64,000 bases of DNA from Archaeoglobus profundus DSM 5631. GTDB taxonomy: Archaea; Halobacteriota; Archaeoglobi; Archaeoglobales; Archaeoglobaceae. How positions within the stretch are numbered: position 1 is the first letter of the stretch; every line of letters starts with the position of its first letter. Under the pieces are notes generated by a model. The model was not told the DNA's origin and searched no databases. It saw nothing but the letters and a program-made list of their open reading frames with translations. The DNA is taken from assembly GCF_000025285.1 (NCBI RefSeq), contig NC_013741.1, positions 806,001 to 870,000 on the forward strand, read 5' to 3'. This document shows positions 48,658 through 57,384 of the stretch, in pieces. The position numbers were made by a program, and so were the translations under genes.

Positions 48658-48776
48658 GAGAATTAGACAATGCTTTACAGTCTTAAGACTCCTTGTAGGC
48701 TTGCCAGTTTACTTTCTTTCGATTTTAACGTGATTAGGAACTATCCTAGCCATCTTTATCTTCGGTAGAAGGCTTT

Positions 48777-49616
48777 TTAACCCCTTACTCTTATCCAGCA
48801 TCTGTTTGGGCATCTTGAACAGAACCCTTTTTCCCAACATCTATTCCAGCAAACGACGTCGTGTTTGTAGGCGTTTGAACAACATGCAGATCTGTAAACG
48901 ATTAAGCCCAACTCTTTTGCGTATTTCTCGAGAATAGTCTTTCTCTCGTAGTAATCCTTTGGTAGCGATTTTATGCCTAGTTTCCTCTTCACAATGCTCG
49001 TTAGTCTCAAATTTCCTAAGATCACTCTGTCCGTGTAATTCGCTATGTACTCCAATCCTCTTTTGTAGATTTCCAAATCTATCATTGGCAAAATTGGTCT
49101 CAAGAAAACACATCCTTTAACTTCCCTACAGAATTCGAGTCTTTCAGATGGGGGAGGTCTGTTGGGCTCAAACTTCTTGCAAATGTCATCAAAGGGTATG
49201 CACATAGAAACGAGGCAGTCAACCTTCTTGAGCAGGGGAACTAATTCGTAGTTTACCTCCTTTGTTGAGATCTAGATGGGATTTCCAAGCTTTAGAAGTT
49301 CTTCAATGAGTTGATGAGTGTAATCTGGATAGTCGAGAGGTTCGCAAATGGCACCTATTGCAACAAAGCTCTTCCCTACTTCGAAATGCGTATTGAGAAG
49401 AAGAGCGTAAACTAAGGCCTTCGGAGAGAGTGGATTTCTTTTAGGTTTCGTTGTTACATAGCAGTAGAGGCAGTTAGCTGAGCAACCTTTTGCAACGTGA
49501 ACTGTAAAACCACAAGGTCTTGGCTTTCTTTTCGCATGATCATCCTTCCTAGCTCTTTCGATTTCATCTTTACTTAGAACGCTTTCGTAATATCTCAGCC
49601 ATCTCTCCTTGCTCAC
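48777..49616 (-). pseudogene. Radical SAM protein (SplB-like) interrupted by an in-frame TAG
   Basis: One continuous frame of 280 codons apart from a TAG at 49274-49272 (codon 115). The first part has CSANCLYC (Cys45, 49, 52), the iron-sulfur motif of radical SAM enzymes; the part after the stop continues ISTKEVNYELVPLLKKVDCLVSMCIP..FEPNRPPPSERLE as in COG1533 proteins. Relatives usually read GNPI-Q/x-ISTK here, so a CAG to TAG change fits. The C-terminus is Cys-rich. The start is GTG 49616, leaderless under a palindromic TATA. It may be a recent pseudogene, a read-through, or a base error. Confidence 0.75.
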
Positions 49617-49637
49617 GTATTGTATGGAGAAAAATGA

Positions 49638-49645
49638 TTTATAAA
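49638..49645. promoter_or_regulatory. Palindromic TATA box TTTATAAA serving both directions
   Basis: The box is its own reverse complement. Its centre is 24.5 bp from ATG 49666 (guaAB, plus strand) and 25.5 bp from GTG 49616 (radical SAM gene, minus strand). Both transcripts would be leaderless. Confidence 0.65.
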
Positions 49646-49665
49646 GAAACGCACAAGTGGGCATC

Positions 49666-50580
49666 ATGGTCAATGTAAAGGAATTCGTCGAGAAAGCCAT
49701 TAAGGAGATTAGAGAGAAGGTAGGTGACGGTAAGGCGATAATAGCCTTATCTGGTGGTGTTGATAGCTCAGTATGTGCCGTGCTAGCTTATAAGGCCATT
49801 GGGGACAGGTTAATCCCTGTATTCGTTGACACTGGCTTGATGAGGGAAGGTGAACCTGAAAGAATTAAGGAGATATTCGGACACATGGGTTTGGTATTTG
49901 TAGATGCCAAGGAGGAGTTCTTCAAGGCTCTGAAAGGTGTCACGGATCCTGAAGAAAAGAGAAAGATCATCGGGGAACTCTTTGTAAGAATATTCGAGAG
50001 GGTTGCCGAGGAACATAAAGCCGATTACCTCATTCAGGGAACTATATATCCAGATATAATCGAGAGCATGGGTGGTATAAAGAGCCACCACAACGTCGGA
50101 GGATTCCCAACGAAATACAAATTCAAGGGAGTCATAGAGCCATTAAGAGAACTTTACAAGGATGAAGTTAGAGAGGTAGCCAGGTACCTCGGGTTGCCCA
50201 AGGAGATCTGTGAAAGGATGCCTTTCCCTGGTCCGGGATTAGCCGTTAGAATCGTTGGGGAAGTGACTCCTGAGAAGGTCGAAATAGTCAGGAAAGCTAA
50301 CAAAATCGTTGAGGAGGAGCTCGAAGATTACGAGAAGTGGCAAGCTTTTGCGGCACTAATAGGGAAGGCTACTGGTGTAAAGGGGGATGTAAGAGTTTAC
50401 GGGTATATAATAGCCATAAGAGCAGTAACGTCAAGAGATGGAATGACGGCCGATATCTTGCCGATAGACTACGAGAAGCTTAGAAAGATAACTTTAAGAA
50501 TAACGAGCGAGATTCCCGAAGTAACTAGAGTAGTGTATGATCTAACTCCAAAGCCCCCAGCTACGATCGAATTCGAATGA
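49666..50580 (+). CDS. guaAB: GMP synthase ATP-pyrophosphatase subunit
   Basis: 304 residues; makes GMP from XMP with ammonia from a separate glutaminase subunit (not in this window), the split archaeal form. The PP-loop SGGVDSS is at 29-35, and [18 protein letters not shown] plus the C-terminal PPATIEFE are diagnostic. GTG 49657 is in frame, but the TATA position indicates ATG 49666. Confidence 0.95.
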   Translation: MVNVKEFVEKAIKEIREKVGDGKAIIALSGGVDSSVCAVLAYKAIGDRLIPVFVDTGLMREGEPERIKEIFGHMGLVFVDAKEEFFKALKGVTDPEEKRKIIGELFVRIFERVAEEHKADYLIQGTIYPDIIESMGGIKSHHNVGGFPTKYKFKGVIEPLRELYKDEVREVARYLGLPKEICERMPFPGPGLAVRIVGEVTPEKVEIVRKANKIVEEELEDYEKWQAFAALIGKATGVKGDVRVYGYIIAIRAVTSRDGMTADILPIDYEKLRKITLRITSEIPEVTRVVYDLTPKPPATIEFE

Positions 50581-50681
50581 TGTGAATTTTTGAATTTAAA
50601 TTCGAGAAAGCGGAATGGCCAAGACCAACTTTAGACATTTCCATAAATTTTTCTTTCCGATTTAATTTTGCCAAGGTATAT

Positions 50682-51200
50682 TTAGAATAGAAAGTTAAAT
50701 TTTCTTAGCTTCTTCAAGCAATTCTCGCAGAACCACCAGTTCTTCATGTCCACTTCGACTATCGAGTTCGAAAACCTCATAACGCACTTACCTTTACAGT
50801 GCTTTAAACCCAATACATGCCCAATCTCGTGAACAGCCTCTTTCAAGGCTCTTACCTTCAAAAGTCTCTTATCTTCAGGCAGTCCGTAAAACTCTTGCCT
50901 CAACCTCTTTAGAGATATTATTGCCCTCTTTCCAAAAAGCTCAGCCTCTCCAAAGATGAAATTCAGGTTGTCAGCGTAGAGATCTACCTCCGTAACACCC
51001 AGAGTTACATCACAAGTTGTTGGTAGTTTTCTCAAGATGACAGTCGAGTTAAACTGTCCTCTTAACGGATCGTACGCATCTGCAGATACATCTATCGGCT
51101 CCAAAATCTCGCACTCTCCAAAGAGTTTTCCGAGTTGCTCTTTCAAAAACTCCAAAACTTCTCTATCAACTTCACCCACTGGCTGAATGCATATCCTCAT
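50682..51200 (-). CDS. amzA: Archaemetzincin zinc protease
   Basis: 172 residues. The zinc site is HEIGHVLGLKH (His124, His128, His134), followed by the second, structural zinc motif of the family: Cys135, Cys139-V-Met, then CENC (158-161). No signal peptide, so cytoplasmic. It overlaps tatC by 29 nt. Confidence 0.93.
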   Translation of the reverse strand: MRICIQPVGEVDREVLEFLKEQLGKLFGECEILEPIDVSADAYDPLRGQFNSTVILRKLPTTCDVTLGVTEVDLYADNLNFIFGEAELFGKRAIISLKRLRQEFYGLPEDKRLLKVRALKEAVHEIGHVLGLKHCKGKCVMRFSNSIVEVDMKNWWFCENCLKKLRKFNFLF

Positions 51201-51936
51201 AGATCTTACCCTTGAGGAGAACCTTGATCGTTAAAAGACTTATCTCAAAAAACACAACCATCGGAACAGCAACCATAAGCTGTGTGAATACATCTGGGGG
51301 TGTTATAACGGCACCGATGACGAAGAAGCCCACGTAGAAGTGTCTTCTGTAATACGTCAGCGTCGAATACTTGACAACACCATTACTAACGAGTATGTAA
51401 AGTATCAGCGGCAGTTCAAAGACGAAACCAAAAACTACGAGCATCAAAACTACGAAGGATACGAATTCTGCAATTGAATAGTTGGCTGAAGCCCCCTGCT
51501 GGACTGCAAGCTGATAAAGAAATTTGAGAAAGATCGGAAGCATTATGCAGTAGCCGTAAGCAATACCTAAACCAAAGAGAATTGTAGCGACGATCAAATA
51601 TAATACAGCTTTTGATCTTGAAATGTTGAGATTGTCTAAGAGTTCTGTCCTGCTCCTAAGCGTATCGTAGATGACTTTTACTATGTACGGCATCGCTACG
51701 GCAATACCGAGATACAGGGAAATCTTAAGCTTCAGTATTAGCGGTTCGAGAGGATATAAGTAAACTATGTGAGCACCGGGAGGAAGTAGATCGTTTTTGA
51801 TCTTGGTTATGAGCGCATCTGTTACGAATGTGAATGAAATTGCCCAGACACCAGCAATTATTGCTACGATACGTATTAACTTCTTTCGCAAGCCTAAAAG
51901 GACTTCGGCAATCTCTTTTGCTGTTGGATCGGGCAT
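51172..51936 (-). CDS. tatC: Sec-independent protein translocase TatC
   Basis: 254 residues, six membrane helices; exports folded proteins with twin-arginine signals such as the hydrogenase small subunit at 39196. Family segments: PLEPLILKLKISLYLGIAVAMPYIVKVIYDT and VFGFVFELPLILYILVSNGVV. No tatA is adjacent. The 29-nt overlap with the protease gene suggests coupled translation. Confidence 0.94.
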   Translation of the reverse strand: MPDPTAKEIAEVLLGLRKKLIRIVAIIAGVWAISFTFVTDALITKIKNDLLPPGAHIVYLYPLEPLILKLKISLYLGIAVAMPYIVKVIYDTLRSRTELLDNLNISRSKAVLYLIVATILFGLGIAYGYCIMLPIFLKFLYQLAVQQGASANYSIAEFVSFVVLMLVVFGFVFELPLILYILVSNGVVKYSTLTYYRRHFYVGFFVIGAVITPPDVFTQLMVAVPMVVFFEISLLTIKVLLKGKIYEDMHSASG

Positions 51937-52016
51937 TAAAGTCGTAACATCTTGTCCACTATTTAACCTTTTGATTTCAAAAGTCTTAAATTCAAAATAC
52001 GTTTAAAGAAATCTAA

Positions 52017-52090
52017 GCCGCCGTGGCTTAGCCTGGTAGAGCGGGTGACTTGTAATCACCAGGTCCCGGGTTCAAATCCCGGCGGCGGCT
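52017..52090 (+). tRNA. tRNA-Thr (TGT)
   Basis: Acceptor GCCGCCG/CGGCGGC, anticodon stem-loop GGTGA-CTTGTAA-TCACC (TGT), T arm CCGGG-TTCAAAT-CCCGG, discriminator T. It ends directly against the stop codon of the convergent manC gene. Confidence 0.95.
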
Positions 52091-53425
52091 CTAAATTCTT
52101 CCAAAATCATCAGCAAACCTGACTATATCATCTTCGCCCAGATAATCTCCTATTTGGACTTCTATAATCTCAAGCGTAACTTTCCCGGGATTTTCGAGTC
52201 TGTGCTTAGCTCCCATAGGAATGAACGTGCTTTCGCCCTTCCTCAAAAGAAATTCCTTATCATCAACTGTTACCTTCGCCGTTCCCTTCACAACAACCCA
52301 AAATTCGCTTCTGTGATAGTGCATCTGAAGGCTCAACCTCTTCCCCGGTAAAACTGTTAACCTCTTAACCTTATAGCCATCTCCCTCCTCCAAAACGGTG
52401 TAAGATCCCCAAGGTCTGTAAACTGTGATGTGATGTTCCGCCCTTTCATCGGATCTCTCTCTCAAAGCTCTTACTACCTCCCTAACCTTTTGGGAAGATT
52501 CTCTCGGACAAACAAGTGTCACATCTTTTGTATTTACAATGACCATGTTTTCGACATCTACCGTTGTAACGAGACCTTCACTTATTATCAAGTTGTTGTT
52601 GGAATCTACACCCAAGAATTCACCCTTAACAGCGTTACCGCTCTCATCTTTTTCCATTATTTCGTATATGGCATCAAAGCTACCGACATCGCTCCAGAAG
52701 ATGTCCAACGGGACGACTGCAACTCTATTAGACTTTTCAAGAATGCCCTTATCAACGGAAATTGGCTCAATCTCCTCGTATCTACCGCTGTCAACTTTTT
52801 CTATAACATCTTTGGCATACTTTTCACATTCCTCAAAGAAGATCTCGCTGTCAAATACGAACATTCCGCTGTTCCACAAGTAACCACTCTCCACATACGT
52901 TTTCGCCGTTTCATAATCCGGCTTCTCGACAAACCTTTCAACTACAAAACCGCCACCCACTCTCTCCTTCGGCTTTATGTAACCGTATCCAGTATGAGGT
53001 TTGGTGGGTTTTATGCCAAACGTGACCAAAAATTTGTCAGATAACTTTTCAGCCTCCTTGAAAGCAGACAAATAATTCTCATTTATCTCTATTAAGTGAT
53101 CTGACGGCAGAACAGCCACCTTCGATCTGCCAAAATCCTTCACTATTTCTTTGATACCTAGATATATAGCTGGAAGCGTGTTCTTCGGCATAGGCTCGGT
53201 TAAGATCTTAGCCTTAACATCAATCTCATCGAGTTCTCTTTCAATCATAAATGCATGATCAACGTTAGTTACAACGTAAATATCATCTGAGAGCATTAAA
53301 CCTCTCTTGACTGTCTTTTGAAAGAGGCTTTCGCCGTTCAATCTAAGAAACTGCTTTGGATACTTCAATCTGCTTAATGGAAACAACCTTTCACCTACTC
53401 CACCTGCTAGAATCAGTACTTTCAT
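52091..53425 (-). CDS. manC: Mannose-1-phosphate guanylyltransferase / mannose-6-phosphate isomerase
   Basis: 444 residues, bifunctional type II enzyme. The N-terminal nucleotidyltransferase has LAGGVGERLFPLSRLKYPKQFL (6-27), and the C-terminal cupin isomerase has HYHRSEFWVVVKGTAKV and FIPMGAKHRLENPG with metal-binding His. It makes GDP-mannose for glycan or mannosyl-solute synthesis. It is divergent from the GH130 gene. Confidence 0.95.
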   Translation of the reverse strand: MKVLILAGGVGERLFPLSRLKYPKQFLRLNGESLFQKTVKRGLMLSDDIYVVTNVDHAFMIERELDEIDVKAKILTEPMPKNTLPAIYLGIKEIVKDFGRSKVAVLPSDHLIEINENYLSAFKEAEKLSDKFLVTFGIKPTKPHTGYGYIKPKERVGGGFVVERFVEKPDYETAKTYVESGYLWNSGMFVFDSEIFFEECEKYAKDVIEKVDSGRYEEIEPISVDKGILEKSNRVAVVPLDIFWSDVGSFDAIYEIMEKDESGNAVKGEFLGVDSNNNLIISEGLVTTVDVENMVIVNTKDVTLVCPRESSQKVREVVRALRERSDERAEHHITVYRPWGSYTVLEEGDGYKVKRLTVLPGKRLSLQMHYHRSEFWVVVKGTAKVTVDDKEFLLRKGESTFIPMGAKHRLENPGKVTLEIIEVQIGDYLGEDDIVRFADDFGRI

Positions 53426-53511
53426 GATTTAATTATTTTTCACAAACATTAAAAAATTTTCCCAGCTACAAAAACCGATACCATTTTATTCGAAGCAAGA
53501 GCTGTCGATTT

Positions 53512-54543
53512 ATGTTCAAGTTCACAGAGAACGCTCATGAGATATCCAAAACAAGAGAGAATTACACCATCGACATAGCGAGACGTTTAACCGTTATAAC
53601 TGCGGATAGAATACATCTGAAGAGATTTCCGATTTCAAATCCCATTACAGCCTTTAATCCAGCTATGATAGTGGAAGGAGACGATGTGTACGTTTATGCA
53701 AGGGTGGTAGTAGGGTACTACATTTATGCAAGTGCCATTGCCGAGATAAGGATGTCCCTAGCTGATGTTTATCTGGATTCTACTTCGCATTATTCTGCAG
53801 ATTTAGTGCTCTATCCGAGTGGAAAGTACGATATATGGGGTACCGAAGATCCTAGAGTTGTTGTGATAGATGGAAAGCCGTTCATGACGTACTGTGGTAG
53901 AACCGTAGCCTATTTTGATCCCCACATAAGGGTTGAAAGAACTCTACCAGTTACAGCTGTGAAAGAAAAGGGTATGTGGAGGAAGGTTTGTGTTCACAGG
54001 TTCCCAGAACCTATAAGGAAGCATATCGTCAGCGACAAGGACGCATTCATATTAAAAACAAAGGACGGCTTAAAGATGTTCCACAGACCTCACACCGATG
54101 AGGAGAATTTCTACCTCGCGGTAAGTGATATAGATGGCATTTACGAAGGATATGAGGAGGCAACACTTCTTAATACAACAGTTGTCATGACAGAGGCTAG
54201 TTTCGAGGAAAAGATTGGATGGAGTACACCGCCAGTTGAAGTTGATGGAGAGTATCTATTTTTGGCACACGGCTTAGAGAGGGATTCAAAAGCGTACAAG
54301 ATATTTGCTTTAACGATGAATAGGGATTTGGAAATTACGGCAGTGACTCCACACTACATAATGGAACCCAAAGAGATTTACGAAATTTATGGAGATAGAC
54401 CGTTTGTAGTATTTCCTTGCGGAGCTTGCATCGTTGACGATAGCCTCTTAGTCTCCTACGGATGCGCGGATTTTGCAGTAGGAATATGTGAGTTCGACTT
54501 GAGCGAATTGATGTCAATTCTGGATAAGAACAGGATTAAGTAA
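53512..54543 (+). CDS. GH130-family glycosidase/phosphorylase (beta-mannoside phosphorylase type)
   Basis: 343 residues forming a five-bladed propeller. ITAFNPAMIVEGDDVYVYARV (about 44-64), GTEDPRVVVIDGKPFMTYCG (104-123) and a late FVVFPCGACIVDDSLLVSYGCAD are typical of GH130 (PF04041), enzymes that phosphorolyse beta-mannosides. Together with manC it suggests turnover of a mannose-containing glycan. The exact substrate is unknown. Confidence 0.88.
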   Translation: MFKFTENAHEISKTRENYTIDIARRLTVITADRIHLKRFPISNPITAFNPAMIVEGDDVYVYARVVVGYYIYASAIAEIRMSLADVYLDSTSHYSADLVLYPSGKYDIWGTEDPRVVVIDGKPFMTYCGRTVAYFDPHIRVERTLPVTAVKEKGMWRKVCVHRFPEPIRKHIVSDKDAFILKTKDGLKMFHRPHTDEENFYLAVSDIDGIYEGYEEATLLNTTVVMTEASFEEKIGWSTPPVEVDGEYLFLAHGLERDSKAYKIFALTMNRDLEITAVTPHYIMEPKEIYEIYGDRPFVVFPCGACIVDDSLLVSYGCADFAVGICEFDLSELMSILDKNRIK

Positions 54544-54544
54544 A

Positions 54545-54556
54545 AAATATTTAATC
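54545..54556 (+). promoter_or_regulatory. TATA box of the second C/D box sRNA
   Basis: AAATATTTAATC, centred about 25 bp before the expected sRNA 5' end (near 54573-54576). It begins just after the GH130 stop codon. Confidence 0.5.
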
Positions 54557-54572
54557 GTTTGAAGATTGTTGA

Positions 54573-54629
54573 GTGGATGATGAATGTGGCCGTAACTGAG
54601 CTGTGATGAATAGTCCCATCCCTGATCAA
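54573..54629 (+). ncRNA. C/D box sRNA (2'-O-methylation guide)
   Basis: C box ATGATGA (54577-54583), 12-nt guide ATGTGGCCGTAA, D' box CTGA (54596-54599), 3-nt spacer GCT, C' box GTGATGA (54603-54609), 12-nt guide ATAGTCCCATCC, D box CTGA (54622-54625). All boxes are perfect and both guides are exactly 12 nt. By the N+5 rule the targets are the fifth base (G) of TTACGGCCACAT (D') and the fifth base (G) of GGATGGGACTAT (D). Located 30 nt after the GH130 stop; its 3' end reaches the tldD stop. It may be transcribed from its own TATA. Confidence 0.88.
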
Positions 54630-55903
54630 CTTCCTCCTACCAATGCTCTTATCAGTACGGGAGGAGAACCATCAGAAACCGGAACAAGCTGATCTTCTTT
54701 ACCGCAAAATCCTGGATCAAACTCCAAGTCCCTTCCTATTCTAATACCTTTCAAAATCTCGAGTGTATATCCGCTTAAAGAGACATCTCTTATCATTCCA
54801 GTCAGTTCTCCCCCTTCAATCAAGTAGCCATACTGTGCGTTGAACTGGAAGTAACCAGTTGCTGGATTAGTTTCGCCACCTCTAGAACCTACGAGGTATA
54901 CACCATTTCTTGCAATCTCCAAGAGCTCTTCAAATCTGTGATCTCCTTTATCCAGATAAGTGTTACTCATTCTCACAATAGGAAACTTCAATCCTTCAGC
55001 CCTCGCATTACCTGCTCGAGAGTTTAAATTCAATGCAGTCTCTCTCGAATGGAGAAAGTCTTTCAAAATGCCGTTCTCAACAATTGTCCTCTTCTCAGCT
55101 TTGACACCCTCATCGTCAAACGGATAGAACCCAAATTCTCTAATAGTTGGATCGTCGTAAATGTTTACACAGTCATCCGCAACCTTTTGACCGAGTTTAT
55201 TTGCCAAAACGCTTGCACCTTGCAGAACGTGATCGCCTTCAACTGCATGCCCAAAAGCTTCGTGAACGAATACACCTGCTAAACTCGAATCAGCCACAAC
55301 ATTCATAGCTCCTGACGGTGGAGTCTTAGCATTTACGAGCTTCGTAACCACCTCGACTACTTCATTGGCCAAATTGTAAGCTCCCTTTAAGGCTTCAAAC
55401 CCTGCCGGTTTCATTACTCTCTTCGAGTAGAATTGAAGAGTTTTATCTTTTGCAACTGCCGAAATTATCAATCCTATCCTAGGAATCTCGTAAAACACTT
55501 CGTTGCCGTTCGAGTCGTAGTACCTTAACCTTCTAACATTCTCAAAATAGGCCACACTTGTGCTTACGATTTTATCGCTTTTTAAGTTCTTTTCAACATC
55601 CTTTAAGAATTCGACCTTCTCCTCAACGGAAATATCCCTAAAATCCTCCTTCGGCTTAAGCACGAATTTTCCCTTAGATGAAACATTCAGAACATCACTA
55701 TCACCCTTTCCAACTGCATTTTTCTCAGCTAGAGCTATACCCTCCCGATCGTCAACATCTCCAACGAAGTATCCCCAAAAGCCGTTCTTCAAAACTCTGA
55801 AAGCTTTTCCTCTCGACTCGTCAAACTTTACCTTCTCAACTTTCCCATTTTCAACAGATATCCTGAGACTGTAACTTTCTACAATTCTAACGTCGTAGAA
55901 CAT
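54626..55903 (-). CDS. tldD: TldD/PmbA-family metalloprotease
   Basis: About 425 residues. The zinc motif is HEAFGH (HExxxH) followed by AVEGD, near 217-227 of the longest form. TldD with TldE degrades unfolded or modified peptides. The longest frame begins GTG 55912, but reverse TATA TTTAAA (55925-55930) is 24.5 bp from ATG 55903, favouring a leaderless start there. No second TldE/PmbA gene is adjacent. Confidence 0.93.
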   Translation of the reverse strand: MFYDVRIVESYSLRISVENGKVEKVKFDESRGKAFRVLKNGFWGYFVGDVDDREGIALAEKNAVGKGDSDVLNVSSKGKFVLKPKEDFRDISVEEKVEFLKDVEKNLKSDKIVSTSVAYFENVRRLRYYDSNGNEVFYEIPRIGLIISAVAKDKTLQFYSKRVMKPAGFEALKGAYNLANEVVEVVTKLVNAKTPPSGAMNVVADSSLAGVFVHEAFGHAVEGDHVLQGASVLANKLGQKVADDCVNIYDDPTIREFGFYPFDDEGVKAEKRTIVENGILKDFLHSRETALNLNSRAGNARAEGLKFPIVRMSNTYLDKGDHRFEELLEIARNGVYLVGSRGGETNPATGYFQFNAQYGYLIEGGELTGMIRDVSLSGYTLEILKGIRIGRDLEFDPGFCGKEDQLVPVSDGSPPVLIRALVGGS

Positions 55904-55978
55904 GTTTCCCACTTAACTCCGAAGTTTAAACAATTGCGGTCAGAAGTTTTAAATACAGTTTTGGACTGTGTGGTAAAG

Positions 55979-56419
55979 ATGTTTAAGCACATAGTCAGAA
56001 TTGCGGATACGGATTTGGACGGAAACAAGCCTGTAATGATAGCGCTCACTGGGATAAAGGGAATCGGATTGAGAATGGCAAAAGCTATAACAAGTGCACT
56101 CGGATTGAATCCGAGAGCTAAGCTTGGAGAGTTGGATGATGAGACTATTGAAAGGCTCAGAAAACTCGTTGAGGAGGAGTTGGAACAGCACATACCCTCA
56201 TGGATGTTCAACAGGAGGAAGGATCCATACTCCGGTAAGGATTTGCATCTACTTTCCAAAGATGTGGATTTCGCTAAGATGCTGGATATCGAAAAAATGA
56301 TCAAGATCAAGTGCTATAGAGGTGTAAGGCACGCTAAAGGTTACAAGGTTAGAGGTCAGAGGACTAGGAGCACTGGTAGAAAGGGTATGACGGTTGGAGT
56401 CGTTAGGAGGAAGAAGTGA
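55979..56419 (+). CDS. rps13: 30S ribosomal protein S13
   Basis: 146 residues; binds the head of the small subunit. It begins MFKHIVRIADTDLDGNKPVMIALTGIKGIG and ends in the basic GQRTRSTGRKGMTVGVVRRKK. The longest frame starts at 55934, but TATA TTTTAAATA (55947-55955) sets transcription start close to ATG 55979. First gene of the rps13-rps4-rps11-rpoD operon. Confidence 0.95.
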   Translation: MFKHIVRIADTDLDGNKPVMIALTGIKGIGLRMAKAITSALGLNPRAKLGELDDETIERLRKLVEEELEQHIPSWMFNRRKDPYSGKDLHLLSKDVDFAKMLDIEKMIKIKCYRGVRHAKGYKVRGQRTRSTGRKGMTVGVVRRKK

Positions 56420-56428
56420 GGTGGTTGT

Positions 56429-56938
56429 ATGGGCGATCCAAAGAGACATAGGAAAAAGTACGTAACTCCGAGAAAGCCTTGGGATAAAGTTAGGCTTGAA
56501 AGAGAAGCTCAACTCTTGATTAAGTACGGCCTGAGAAATAAGAGGGAACTCTGGAGATTCGAAAACATTCTGAGAAAGTATAGGAGAGTAGCAAGAGACT
56601 TGCTGAGTAAGGTAAACCTGCCCGGGAGAGAGGGAGAAATCGCAAGAGCTAAAGCTAACGCCGTAATAAAGAAGCTCGTAAGGATAGGTGTACTCGAAGA
56701 GAACGCAACACTTGATGACATACTCAATCTGACAGTTGAGGACTTCCTCGAAAGGAGGTTGCAAACCGTAGTTTACAGACAGGGTTTAGCAAGAACGATA
56801 AAGCAGGCGAGACAGCTTATAACTCACGGACACATAGCCATAGACGGCAGAAGGGTTACTTCTCCAAGCTATATAGTGGAGAGAGATGAGGAAACTAAAA
56901 TAGGATTTTATCCCAATTCACCTTTTGCTAAGGGGTGA
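56429..56938 (+). CDS. rps4: 30S ribosomal protein S4
   Basis: 169 residues. Contains the S4 RNA-binding domain [40 protein letters not shown] (about 103-142). GAGGTGGT precedes the ATG. It is 9 nt after rps13. Confidence 0.96.
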   Translation: MGDPKRHRKKYVTPRKPWDKVRLEREAQLLIKYGLRNKRELWRFENILRKYRRVARDLLSKVNLPGREGEIARAKANAVIKKLVRIGVLEENATLDDILNLTVEDFLERRLQTVVYRQGLARTIKQARQLITHGHIAIDGRRVTSPSYIVERDEETKIGFYPNSPFAKG

Positions 56939-56943
56939 TGTGA

Positions 56944-57339
56944 ATGGCGAAGAAGGGTGGTAAGTGGGGTATAGCTCACATATTCAGCAGTTACAACAAC
57001 ACGATAATCACGATTACCGACATCACAGGTAGTGAAACAATCGCAAGGGTAAGCGGTGGTATGATAGTAAAGGCTGATAGGGATGAGGGTAACCCCTACA
57101 CCGCAATGCAAGCAGCATTAAGAGCAGCTGAGATAGCCAAGGAGAAGGGTATTGAGGGCGTACACATAAAGGTTAGGGCACCAGGAGGTAACAAGCACAT
57201 AACACCGGGTCCGGGTGCACAAGCTGCGATTAGAGCCTTGGCAAGAGCTGGATTAAAGATCGGTAGAATTGAGGACGTAACTCCAATCCCACACGACGGA
57301 ACAAGACCACCAGGTGGAAAGAGAGGAAGAAGAGTTTAA
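56944..57339 (+). CDS. rps11: 30S ribosomal protein S11
   Basis: 131 residues with the Gly-rich core [25 protein letters not shown] and the C-terminal [33 protein letters not shown] precedes the start. Same operon. Confidence 0.96.
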   Translation: MAKKGGKWGIAHIFSSYNNTIITITDITGSETIARVSGGMIVKADRDEGNPYTAMQAALRAAEIAKEKGIEGVHIKVRAPGGNKHITPGPGAQAAIRALARAGLKIGRIEDVTPIPHDGTRPPGGKRGRRV

Positions 57340-57384
57340 TTCTCTTGAAAAACTTTTAAATTTGACATTTTCGAGTGATGAATT

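Noticed and set aside
48709-48801. 30-codon minus-strand ORF (MLDKSKGLKSLLPKIK...) overlapping the end of the radical SAM gene
   Set aside because: No ribosome site or promoter of its own, no recognisable family; it could be a small protein or a chance frame, so I did not list it.
49272-49700. Start of the radical SAM gene at 49700
   Set aside because: It would overlap the guaAB start and lie upstream of the shared TATA box; GTG 49616 fits the promoter.
50592-50603. Palindrome GAATTTAAATTC after guaAB
   Set aside because: It lies in an A/T-rich convergent 3' gap; it may aid termination but nothing marks it as special.
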